The position numbers and the translations under genes are program-made. Under the pieces are notes generated by a model. That model searched no databases. It had not been told where the DNA came from and saw nothing but the letters and a program-made list of their open reading frames with translations. This document shows, piece after piece, positions 33,220-40,172 of a DNA stretch of 57,576 nucleotides; positions within the stretch are counted from its first letter, which is position 1; each line of letters starts with the position of its first letter. The stretch is from Desulfobulbaceae bacterium (GTDB taxonomy: Bacteria > Bacteroidota > Ignavibacteria > Kapaibacteriales > UBA2268): positions 1 to 57,576 of the forward strand of contig JAGXRP010000042.1 in NCBI GenBank assembly GCA_018335795.1. The letters are read 5' to 3'.

Positions 33220-35325
33220 TTATCTGGAATAAATAATACAATTTGAACTACCATCGGAATTTCGTGACCATTTTTGATCTGTTACGATATTTCCGTTGCC
33301 AACAATTTTAGTTTTTACACCGCCGGCATTCAAAATTGCAAGTGCGCTTCTGAGTGGCATTCCTTTTAGCACTACTATTGCTTCAGGGCTTTGGACAGTA
33401 TCAGTAGCTACAATAGTCATATCAATAATTTTACCATTAATTGTGCGGCTATGAGCTTTGGGATTTTGAGCAAGCACAATTCCATGTGAATTACCCGAAT
33501 ATGTCAGCCCAAAACCACGCTTTTTGAGCAATTGTTCTGCTGTTTCAGACTGCATCCCTATTATATTCGGCACTAAAACGGAATCCTTGTTAGTTTTGGT
33601 ACTGTCAACAAATTTATTAGCAATTGCAGTTATTGAATTTGCTCCTGTCCATTTGGAAGCTATTCCCCTGAAAATTGGGGCAGCCGTGGCACCACCGTAA
33701 ATACTCGATCGAGGCTTATCTAACATCACTATCAATGCTACTTGAGGGTCATTCGCAGGGAAATAACCCGCAAATGTAGCGGTGTAATTTTCTTTTGAAT
33801 ATCTCCCATCAACAATTTGTTGCGAAGTTCCCGTTTTTCCGCAAATTTCCAATCCGTCAACTCTTGCAGCTTTTCCGGTCCCTCGGCTTACAACACCCTT
33901 CAAAATATCAGTCAATCTTGCTGCGGTCTCTTCAGATATAACCCGCCTGACCATCACAGGATTCTGCCTATAAATTTCTCGTCCTTCAGAGTCGAAAACC
34001 GAACTTACAAGATATGGTTTCATCAGCGTACCGCCATTCGCAACAGCTCCGTAAGCATTTGCCATTTGTAGCGGCGTCACGGATAATTCGTAACCGAAAC
34101 CCAAATAGCGTTTGGTTGAAGATGTGAAATTTTTGGGTTTGGGCAATTTACCTGTCACTTCACCCGGGAAATCTACATCAGTTTTGATACCAAAACCAAA
34201 ATCTCGTAAATATTTGTAGAAATTTTTATCGCTCATCATATTTGCCACAGTTGACATTATGATGTTAGACGAATATTCCATAGCCTGACGGAAAGAAATC
34301 CTTCCCAAGGGCTTAACATCGCGAATAACATAGCTTCTCATGGTAAGAGTGCCCATGTGCCCGTCTAAAGTGTCAGTTTCTTTTATGATATTCTCTTCTA
34401 ATGCTGCAGCTGCTGTAATAAGTTTAAAAGTCGAACCCGGCTCGTATGTGTCTGTAATCGCTCGCATTCGCAAAAAGGCTGAAGACATACCACCGGGTTT
34501 ATGAGGGTCGTAACTCGGATATGATGCTATGGCAATGATTTCGCCTGTTTTCGGGTGGAGAGCTACTACTGTACCGCTTTCAGCACCGGCATTATCAACA
34601 CCTGTTTTCAATTCATGTTCGACAATTCTTTGTAAGTCAATGTCAATCGTTAGATTCATCGAATATCCGTCGGATGCAGGAATCAAAGGCAAATCTGCAG
34701 CAGGACGTAACCTGCCTGCTCCGTCGCGATTCATTATCATATAACCGTCGCGACCTTTCAACAAACTATCCCATTTGAGTTCAATTCCACTCAAGCCGTT
34801 GTTATCTACGTCAGTAAAGCCGATAAGTTGAGAAGCGATGTTATCGTAATGATAAATCCGTCTCGGTTCGCGAATGAGTATTAAGCCCTTATCCGAAAAC
34901 CCTGTTAGCTTATCAAACTTTGTTGGGTCTGCTCTTCGAGTTATCCAAACAAAAGATTTTTTAGATGATTTTACTTTGGAAATAATCTCTGATGCACTAA
35001 GACCGTAATCATGTTCGACAGCTTTTGCAAATGCACTCAAATCCTGTATGTGGCGTGGGTCAATAGCTATTGAAACACTCTCGAAATTCGATGCAATAAC
35101 TTTGCCGTTACGGTCATAAATGATGCCGCGTTCGGGTGTCAGAGTGACTTTTGATTCGTGCTGACGTTTAGCCTTTGCTTTGTATTCATCATTTGATATG
35201 ACTTGAATATCAATCAATCGCCAAATAACTATTGCTATCCCGATATTGACCGCAATCAGTACTATCCAGAATTTCCAAAATTTCTTTTGCCGTATGTCTT
35301 TTTCAGGAGCGTTCATTAGACTCAT
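33220..35325 (-). CDS. ftsI: Division transpeptidase FtsI (penicillin-binding protein) with PASTA domain
   Basis: A 701-residue class B PBP that cross-links septal peptidoglycan. One N-terminal membrane anchor (about 18-38), a non-catalytic domain with GIIYDRNGKVIASN, and the transpeptidase with SxxK Ser298 (GSTFK), SxN (YSSN, 352-354) and KTG (GKTGTS, Lys497). A PASTA domain (about 592-660, VPNIIGMQSETAEQLL) follows, and a second shorter PASTA-like end. PASTA on FtsI is more usual in Gram-positives and in some FCB lineages. Its ATG overlaps the ftsL stop by 4 nt. Confidence 0.93.
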   Translation of the reverse strand: MSLMNAPEKDIRQKKFWKFWIVLIAVNIGIAIVIWRLIDIQVISNDEYKAKAKRQHESKVTLTPERGIIYDRNGKVIASNFESVSIAIDPRHIQDLSAFAKAVEHDYGLSASEIISKVKSSKKSFVWITRRADPTKFDKLTGFSDKGLILIREPRRIYHYDNIASQLIGFTDVDNNGLSGIELKWDSLLKGRDGYMIMNRDGAGRLRPAADLPLIPASDGYSMNLTIDIDLQRIVEHELKTGVDNAGAESGTVVALHPKTGEIIAIASYPSYDPHKPGGMSSAFLRMRAITDTYEPGSTFKLITAAAALEENIIKETDTLDGHMGTLTMRSYVIRDVKPLGRISFRQAMEYSSNIIMSTVANMMSDKNFYKYLRDFGFGIKTDVDFPGEVTGKLPKPKNFTSSTKRYLGFGYELSVTPLQMANAYGAVANGGTLMKPYLVSSVFDSEGREIYRQNPVMVRRVISEETAARLTDILKGVVSRGTGKAARVDGLEICGKTGTSQQIVDGRYSKENYTATFAGYFPANDPQVALIVMLDKPRSSIYGGATAAPIFRGIASKWTGANSITAIANKFVDSTKTNKDSVLVPNIIGMQSETAEQLLKKRGFGLTYSGNSHGIVLAQNPKAHSRTINGKIIDMTIVATDTVQSPEAIVVLKGMPLRSALAILNAGGVKTKIVGNGNIVTDQKWSRNSDGSSNCIIYSR

Positions 35326-35618
35326 TCAATAACTTGAGGTGCAACATCGGGGGTCACCATATCTAATTCTTCAGTGGCGTAATTGATTATACGGTCGGCG
35401 GACTGTAAATGAATAACTTGTGATTGAAGTCTTTTATTTTTGTCTCTCAATTCGTTAGCCACTTTTTCCAAATCTCGTTTTTGGACAAGCAATCCGTTAA
35501 TACTGCGAACATTAGAAACGAAAACGACAGCCGCCGCTGCTGCAACAACGATGAAAACAAGTACTAACCAACGGTTATCCTTGAGCCAATCTGTTATTTT
35601 AGTTGTAAAATTAAACAT
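35322..35618 (-). CDS. ftsL: Cell-division protein FtsL-like
   Basis: A 98-residue bitopic protein: a short cytoplasmic start, one membrane segment (WLVLVFIVVAAAAAVVFV), then a periplasmic coiled coil (LVQKRDLEKVANELRDKNKRL) and a short tail. This and the overlap with ftsI identify FtsL of the FtsQLB complex, though the sequence itself is poorly conserved. An in-frame ATG 21 nt upstream is possible (35639). mraZ and rsmH, which usually precede ftsL, are not here. Confidence 0.8.
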   Translation of the reverse strand: MFNFTTKITDWLKDNRWLVLVFIVVAAAAAVVFVSNVRSINGLLVQKRDLEKVANELRDKNKRLQSQVIHLQSADRIINYATEELDMVTPDVAPQVIE

Positions 35619-35680
35619 GATTATAAAAGTGCATTTCAATGCCTAAAAAAGAAAAGAAAAAGTATTCCCCCATACTAATA

Positions 35681-35688
35681 CAAACATA
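35681..35688 (-). promoter_or_regulatory. Possible -7 box for ftsL (TATGTTTG)
   Basis: On the minus strand TATGTTTG fits TAnnTTTG, about 63 nt before ftsL. No clear -33 is seen. Confidence 0.3.
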
Positions 35689-35744
35689 CAAACAAGAAAC
35701 ATGAATAAAAAACATAAAAAAACATATAAAATGAAAAAAAAGTT

Positions 35745-35774
35745 TTTGTAGATAAAAAAATCTTGCTATTTTTG
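35745..35774 (+). promoter_or_regulatory. Promoter of rpmI-rplT, Bacteroidota type
   Basis: TTTG (35745-35748), 18-nt spacer, TATTTTTG (35767-35774): an exact match to TTTG/N17-23/TAnnTTTG, 43 nt before rpmI. Confidence 0.6.
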
Positions 35775-35817
35775 TAGTTCTCTATTGAGATGAGAATAAT
35801 AATAAACAGGATAAACG

Positions 35818-36015
35818 ATGCCTAAGATGAAGTCAAACGGGTCTGCAAAAAAGCGGTTTAAAATCGCTTCGAGTGGTACTATCAAGCGACGCAAAGCTTA
35901 TGGAAGTCATATATTGACCAAAAAAAGTTCAAAGCGCAAAAGAAATTTGAAGCAATCAGCTGTCATCAGTGATGTTGATGTTCGTAGTGTAAAAAGATTA
36001 TTAGCAAAAGCCTAA
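35818..36015 (+). CDS. rpmI: Ribosomal protein L35
   Basis: A 65-residue basic protein with the L35 pattern: MPKMKSNGSAKKRFKIASSG, then KRRKAYGSHILTKKSSKRKR and the C-terminal DVRSVKRLLAKA. Large-subunit assembly protein. It lies 65 nt before rplT, the usual order, but infC, which commonly begins this operon, is absent. Confidence 0.96.
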   Translation: MPKMKSNGSAKKRFKIASSGTIKRRKAYGSHILTKKSSKRKRNLKQSAVISDVDVRSVKRLLAKA

Positions 36016-36080
36016 ACGGCTTAATTGGGCAAAAGGGGTAGCGGCTCTCCCTCAGCCTTTAAATATTAGGAGGTATAACC

Positions 36081-36428
36081 ATGCCAAGAGCAAATAATAA
36101 AGTAGCGGCTCGCAATAAAAGAAAGAGAATTCTAAAGCTTGCCAAAGGCTATTGGGGACTAAGAAAAAATGCTTGGACCATTGCCAAAAATCATATCGAG
36201 AAAGGTTTACTTCATGCCTTTGTAGGACGTAAATTAAAGAAACGTAGCTACAGAAGTTTGTGGATAATGCGTATTAATGCTGCTGCTCGTGAGAACGGCA
36301 CAACATACTCAAGACTAATTCATGCCTTGAATATGAAAAATATTCAAATGAATCGTAAAATTTTAGCTGACTTTGCGATGAACAAACCTGAGGTATTCCA
36401 AGCAATTGTTCGCAATGCGATGAATTAA
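36081..36428 (+). CDS. rplT: Ribosomal protein L20
   Basis: A 115-residue L20, which binds 23S rRNA early in assembly. Motifs: [26 protein letters not shown], the helix [20 protein letters not shown] and the C-terminal [24 protein letters not shown] precedes the ATG at a short spacing. The 65-nt gap from rpmI has no convincing L20-binding structure visible by eye. Confidence 0.97.
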   Translation: MPRANNKVAARNKRKRILKLAKGYWGLRKNAWTIAKNHIEKGLLHAFVGRKLKKRSYRSLWIMRINAAARENGTTYSRLIHALNMKNIQMNRKILADFAMNKPEVFQAIVRNAMN

Positions 36429-36437
36429 GAATTTTTA

Positions 36438-36467
36438 TTGTTATTTGAAAAATATTTAGTATATTTG
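36438..36467 (+). promoter_or_regulatory. Promoter of the tRNA-secE-nusG cluster
   Basis: TTG (36438-36440), 19-nt spacer, TATATTTG (36460-36467), placed 16 nt before tRNA-Tyr. Exact fit to the Bacteroidota -7 box. The next genes through rpoC may be read from it. Confidence 0.6.
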
Positions 36468-36483
36468 TAAGCTATGCAATTTT

Positions 36484-36570
36484 GGGCAGATACCGAAGCG
36501 GTTAAACGGGGCAGACTGTAAATCTGCTAGGTAACACCTTACGGAGGTTCGAATCCTTCTCTGCCCACCA
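36484..36570 (+). tRNA. tRNA-Tyr (GTA), with CCA
   Basis: Acceptor GGGCAGA pairs with TCTGCCC; anticodon stem GCAGA-CTGTAAA-TCTGC gives anticodon GTA. A long class II variable arm fits tyrosine. CCA is encoded (36568-36570). Confidence 0.95.
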
Positions 36571-36594
36571 CCAACATGTAAATTGACAGCTTTT

Positions 36595-36667
36595 GCGGGA
36601 GTAGCTCAGTTGGTAGAGCATCAGCCTTCCAAGCTGAGGGTCGCGGGTTCGAGTCTCGTCTCCCGCT
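36595..36667 (+). tRNA. tRNA-Gly (TCC)
   Basis: Acceptor GCGGGAG with CTCCCGC; anticodon arm TCAGC-CTTCCAA-GCTGA gives TCC. Normal length. No CCA in the DNA. Two small hairpins lie in the 70-nt spacer after it (36682-36709 and 36711-36723). Confidence 0.95.
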
Positions 36668-36737
36668 CGAAAATTTGAGAGGTCATTCAGCATAAATTGG
36701 CTAAATGACATCGCAGTTTGCGAGTATTGGCATTTAT

Positions 36738-36810
36738 GCTGATGTAGCTCAGCTGGTAGAGCACGTCCTTGGTAAGGACGAGGTCACGGGTTCAAGTCCC
36801 GTCATCAGCT
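36738..36810 (+). tRNA. tRNA-Thr (GGT)
   Basis: Acceptor GCTGATG with CATCAGC; anticodon arm CGTCC-TTGGTAA-GGACG gives GGT. No CCA encoded. tRNA-Trp starts 9 nt later, with no tuf between. Confidence 0.95.
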
Positions 36811-36819
36811 CAGCTGAAT

Positions 36820-36892
36820 ACGGGTGTAGCTCAATTGGTAGAGTAGCGGTCTCCAAAACCGTTGGCTGTGGGTTCAAGTCCTACCACCCGTG
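36820..36892 (+). tRNA. tRNA-Trp (CCA anticodon)
   Basis: Acceptor ACGGGTG with CACCCGT; anticodon arm GCGGT-CTCCAAA-ACCGT gives anticodon CCA. No 3' CCA encoded. It directly precedes secE, the standard order. Confidence 0.95.
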
Positions 36893-36955
36893 CAAATTTT
36901 GAGGTGTGCCCTCTGGGTTATACCGAATTTTTTACGTTATTTAATAAAGTTCAAA

Positions 36956-37138
36956 ATGGTTGGCAAAATTAAAAAGTTCACAAGTGAAGTTGTCTCCGAA
37001 ATGAAGAAGGTCTCATGGCCCTCTAAAGAGCAATTACGTGAATCAACTATTGTTGTGGTAGTCGTCACTGGCATTATCACTGCTTTTACGTTCATTATTG
37101 ATGAAATAATGACTTTTTTCATGAAATCAATATTTTAA
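36956..37138 (+). CDS. secE: Preprotein translocase subunit SecE
   Basis: A 60-residue single-membrane-span SecE: a basic amphipathic start with EMKKVSWPSKEQLRESTIVV (the conserved SecE signature around residues 15-34) and a hydrophobic segment VVVTGIITAFTFII. The frame is open from 36890 over the end of tRNA-Trp, but the ATG at 36956 is the family start. SecE clamps SecY in the translocon. nusG follows after 15 nt. Confidence 0.95.
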   Translation: MVGKIKKFTSEVVSEMKKVSWPSKEQLRESTIVVVVVTGIITAFTFIIDEIMTFFMKSIF

Positions 37139-37153
37139 CCCGACAACATAATT

Positions 37154-37723
37154 ATGACTGATTACGGCGAACATATAGACGAAACCAAGATTGAACCGCG
37201 TTGGTACGCTATTCGGACTTATACAAGTCACGAAGCTAAAGTCAAAACAGGTATCGAAGCCGAGATCAAAAGAATGGGCTTACAAGACAAAGTCCTCGAA
37301 ATTGTCATTCCGCAAGAAACGGTTTTTGAAGTTAGAAATGGTAAGAGAAGAACCCGGATTAAAAACTTTTTACCCGGATACATTCTTATTAAAGCTGTTT
37401 TAGACCGCAGAACGCGTGACATCATCAGCCAAGTTCCATCAATCGTTAGTTTTGTAGGTCGTCGTAGCGAACCCGTTGCTTTACAACCGCACGAAGTCGA
37501 GAGAATCATCGGTAGAGTGGAAGAACGTAAAGACATTACAACAGTTGAGACATCTTTTGCCGTCGGTGACCCTGTCAGGGTTATCGAAGGTCCATTCAAT
37601 TCCTTTAACGGTACAGTAAAAGAAATTAACTTCGAAAAACAAAAACTCAAAGTTGAAGTCGGAATATTAGGCAGGAAAACTCCTGTCGAACTTGATTTCA
37701 GCCAAGTTGAATTAGAAATATAG
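37154..37723 (+). CDS. nusG: Transcription termination/antitermination factor NusG
   Basis: A 189-residue NusG that binds RNA polymerase and suppresses pausing and links transcription to Rho or ribosomes. NGN domain: RWYAIRTYTSHEAKVKTGIE, then LPGYILIKAVLDRRTRDII, and a short linker VERIIGRVEE. KOW domain at the C-terminus: FAVGDPVRVIEGPFNSFNGTV. Full length. rplK follows after 31 nt. Confidence 0.97.
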   Translation: MTDYGEHIDETKIEPRWYAIRTYTSHEAKVKTGIEAEIKRMGLQDKVLEIVIPQETVFEVRNGKRRTRIKNFLPGYILIKAVLDRRTRDIISQVPSIVSFVGRRSEPVALQPHEVERIIGRVEERKDITTVETSFAVGDPVRVIEGPFNSFNGTVKEINFEKQKLKVEVGILGRKTPVELDFSQVELEI

Positions 37724-37754
37724 AATTTTAGTAAAGTATAAATAAAGCACTTAT

Positions 37755-38180
37755 ATGGCAAAGAAAGTAATTGGTTCGTTCAAGTTGCAACTCAAAGCTG
37801 GGGAAGCAACAATGGCGCCGCCCGTAGGTCCGGCTTTCGGTCAGCGAAGCCTTAACGGTATGGAATTTGTAAAGCAATTTAACGGTAAAACTTCGAAGGA
37901 TATCGGTACGATATTCCCCGTTTTAGTTACTTATTTTAGTGATAAGTCGTTTACTTTTGTTATCAAATCCCCACCCGCATCAGTTTTGCTCGCTAAAGCT
38001 GCCGGATTAAAAAGTGGTTCGAAAGAACCTAACAAAGTGAAAGTTGGCAAGGTAACTCGCCAACAAATAGAGGACATTATAACAATTAAAAAGAATGACC
38101 TTAACGCTTATGATATAGAAAAATCTGTTTCCATGATAGCCGGTACGGCTCGTAGCATGGGTATAGTAGTCGAAGACTAA
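37755..38180 (+). CDS. rplK: Ribosomal protein L11
   Basis: A 141-residue L11 of the GTPase-associated centre. N-terminal domain: [23 protein letters not shown] (Pro pair present). C-terminal rRNA-binding domain: [21 protein letters not shown] and [12 protein letters not shown]. It starts ATGGCAAAGAAAG with a modest upstream ribosome site. rplA follows after 27 nt. Confidence 0.97.
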   Translation: MAKKVIGSFKLQLKAGEATMAPPVGPAFGQRSLNGMEFVKQFNGKTSKDIGTIFPVLVTYFSDKSFTFVIKSPPASVLLAKAAGLKSGSKEPNKVKVGKVTRQQIEDIITIKKNDLNAYDIEKSVSMIAGTARSMGIVVED

Positions 38181-38207
38181 TTTTTGTAATTTAAAATAAT
38201 TAATAAC

Positions 38208-38906
38208 ATGAAAAATCGAGGAAAAAGATTCAGCGCTTTGCTGAAAAGTTACGACCAAGACGCAATATTTGATTTAAATGATGCTATTTCGCTCGTTAAG
38301 AAAAATGCTAACGCAAAATTCGACGAGTCCTTCGAAATGGTCATGAATCTCGGTGTCGATCCTCGTAAAGCAGATCAAATGGTTCGCGGTACTGTATCGC
38401 TGCCCCACGGCACAGGTAAGAACGTCAGAGTGCTGGTATTGGCAAAAACACCGAAAGATCAAGAAGCTTTAGACGCAGGCGCCGATTATGCAGGTCTTGA
38501 AGAATATGTCGAAAAAATTAAAGGTGGTTGGGCTGACATTGACGTTATTGTCGCAACCCCGGATGTTATGGGCGAAGTTGGGAAACTCGGTCGTATATTA
38601 GGTCCTCGTGGCTTGATGCCGAACCCCAAAGTCGGTACCGTTACCTTTGACGTAGCGAAAACAGTTGTCGAATTGAAAGCCGGTAAAATTGAATATCGTG
38701 TTGATAAAACCGGTAACATTCATGCCGCAATCGGAAAGTGCTCATTTGATGTAGCACAACTTACTGACAATGCCACTGCTTTGTATTCAAGTATATTGAA
38801 AGCAAAACCATCAACGGCAAAGGGTAAATACATTAAGAAAGTAGCGTTCTCCTCGACCATGGGTCCGGGTGTAAACGTCAAAGAATCAACTTTTATTCAC
38901 GATTAA
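38208..38906 (+). CDS. rplA: Ribosomal protein L1
   Basis: A 232-residue L1 of the E-site stalk. Motifs: [41 protein letters not shown] (domain I), the [16 protein letters not shown] block and a C-terminal [13 protein letters not shown]. Full length and normal. In many bacteria L1 represses this operon by binding its own mRNA; no site is evident to me. Confidence 0.97.
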   Translation: MKNRGKRFSALLKSYDQDAIFDLNDAISLVKKNANAKFDESFEMVMNLGVDPRKADQMVRGTVSLPHGTGKNVRVLVLAKTPKDQEALDAGADYAGLEEYVEKIKGGWADIDVIVATPDVMGEVGKLGRILGPRGLMPNPKVGTVTFDVAKTVVELKAGKIEYRVDKTGNIHAAIGKCSFDVAQLTDNATALYSSILKAKPSTAKGKYIKKVAFSSTMGPGVNVKESTFIHD

Positions 38907-38920
38907 GACTATTACGCGCT

Positions 38921-38966
38921 AATTTCAGGCTCGCTTCTCGCCCCGTTAGGGGTTGTGTCTGAAATT
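38921..38966 (+). promoter_or_regulatory. L10-type leader hairpin before rplJ
   Basis: AATTTCAG (38921-38928) pairs with CTGAAATT (38959-38966), and an inner CCCC-GTTA-GGGG stem (38941-38952) lies between. Asymmetric internal loops separate the stems. Position and shape match the L10-L12 binding leader that autoregulates rplJL. It is by eye only. Confidence 0.55.
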
Positions 38967-38992
38967 AAACATAAAATTGGTGATATATATTT

Positions 38993-39523
38993 ATGGTAAC
39001 AAAAAAGAAAAAACAGCAATTAGTTGACATTCTTGTCAACCAACTGCAGGAAGCTCAAGGCATCTTTCTTGTAAATTTCGAATCTATGGACGTTGCGTTA
39101 ACCAACCAATTCCGTAAATTAATTTACGAGAAAGAGCTGAATTACAAAGTAGCTAAAAATACTTTGCTTCGCAGAGCTTTAGACGTAGTCGGTAAATTCG
39201 ACATTCCGGATGACGTATTAAAAGGTCAGACTGCGATTGTGTTCGGATATAATGACCCGACTAAGCCGGCAAAGGTTATCAAAGAGTTCTCCGAAAAAGG
39301 TGGCAAACCGGCTTTCAAAGCTGCAGTCATCGAAGGTCAATTCTTTGGCAGTTCGCAACTAAGTGTAGTAGCTTCGTTGCCGTCACGTGACGATTTAATG
39401 GCTGCAATTGTAGGTAGCCTCGGTGCTCCAGCATCCGGTATCGTCGGTACTATTAACTCTTTATTGAGTGATGTCGCATCATTAATCGAAGAAGTTGCTA
39501 AAAAGCAACATGATGCAGCGTAA
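38993..39523 (+). CDS. rplJ: Ribosomal protein L10
   Basis: A 176-residue L10 that anchors L7/L12 dimers to the ribosome stalk. Features: KKKKQQLVDILVNQLQEAQGIFLVNFESMDVA, YKVAKNTLLRRAL (rRNA contact), and a C-terminal helix (TINSLLSDVASLIEEVAKKQ) that binds L12 dimers. It is preceded by the hairpin leader. Confidence 0.97.
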   Translation: MVTKKKKQQLVDILVNQLQEAQGIFLVNFESMDVALTNQFRKLIYEKELNYKVAKNTLLRRALDVVGKFDIPDDVLKGQTAIVFGYNDPTKPAKVIKEFSEKGGKPAFKAAVIEGQFFGSSQLSVVASLPSRDDLMAAIVGSLGAPASGIVGTINSLLSDVASLIEEVAKKQHDAA

Positions 39524-39563
39524 TTAATTATTTTGTATAATATTTTTTAAAAGTGAGTTTATA

Positions 39564-39947
39564 ATGTCAGAAAAAATAGAAAAATTACTTGAAGAAATTG
39601 CTTCTCTTACACTTCTCGAAGCGTCAGAACTTAAAAAAGCAATGGAAGACAAATTTGGCGTAACTGCCGCTGCTCCTATGATGATGGGTGCTATGGCTGC
39701 TCCTGCAGCGGCTGCTGCTCCTGCAGAAGAAGAACAAACTGAGTTCGATGTAGAATTGACAGAAGCAGGCGAAAAGAAATTGAACGTTATCAAAGTCGTT
39801 CGCGAATTGACAGGCGTTGGTCTCAAAGAAGCTAAGGACCTCGTAGAAGGTGCACCTAAAGTTATTAAAGAAGGAGCTTCAAAAGATGAAGCCATGGATA
39901 TTAAAAAGAAATTGGAAGAAGCAGGCGCTAAGGTTACACTTAAATAG
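39564..39947 (+). CDS. rplL: Ribosomal protein L7/L12
   Basis: A 127-residue L12. N-terminal dimer helix [25 protein letters not shown], Ala/Met/Pro-rich hinge (about 35-58), and C-terminal domain with [24 protein letters not shown]. It recruits translation factor GTPases. A ribosome site AAAAGTGAG lies before the ATG. Confidence 0.97.
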   Translation: MSEKIEKLLEEIASLTLLEASELKKAMEDKFGVTAAAPMMMGAMAAPAAAAAPAEEEQTEFDVELTEAGEKKLNVIKVVRELTGVGLKEAKDLVEGAPKVIKEGASKDEAMDIKKKLEEAGAKVTLK

Positions 39948-39968
39948 CTTGTTGTATCTCGCAACAAC

Positions 39969-40005
39969 GGGGAAAGTGAGTAATATTTACTCGCTTCCCC
40001 TTTTT
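39969..40005 (+). terminator. rplL-rpoB attenuator, first hairpin
   Basis: GGGGAAAGTGAGTAA (39969-39983) pairs with TTACTCGCTTCCCC (39987-40000), one bulge and one wobble, with a 3-nt loop, followed by five T. It lies in the position of the partial terminator that lowers rpoBC relative to ribosomal genes. Confidence 0.75.
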
Positions 40006-40086
40006 GTTCTTATTTTGGGGTCTTCTCTTTAATTAATTAAAATACATTTTTATAAATTTCAATTGATGGATAAATATATACTAAAA

Positions 40087-40144
40087 AAGGGCTTTTATGA
40101 TATTTCTGCTATTGGCAGCGACATCATAAAATCCCTTATTTTTT
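40087..40144 (+). terminator. rplL-rpoB attenuator, second hairpin
   Basis: AAGGG-c-TTTTATGAT (40087-40101) pairs with ATCATAAAA-t-CCCTT (40123-40137) around an inner CTGC/GCAG hairpin, then a T run 40139-40144. It ends 28 nt before rpoB, upstream of its AGGAGGT. Together with the first it gives two barriers. Confidence 0.7.
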
Positions 40145-40172
40145 GTCCTAAAGCGTTAACAGGAGGTGCTCA

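Noticed and set aside
36502-36902. Open frames over the tRNA cluster, on both strands
   Set aside because: They coincide with four well-formed tRNA genes.
37228-37761. 177-codon frame antisense to nusG
   Set aside because: It is a shadow of the nusG coding frame with no independent start signal.
39524-39967. 147-codon frame antisense to rplL
   Set aside because: Ala-rich rplL produces a long antisense frame by composition; there is no promoter or ribosome site.
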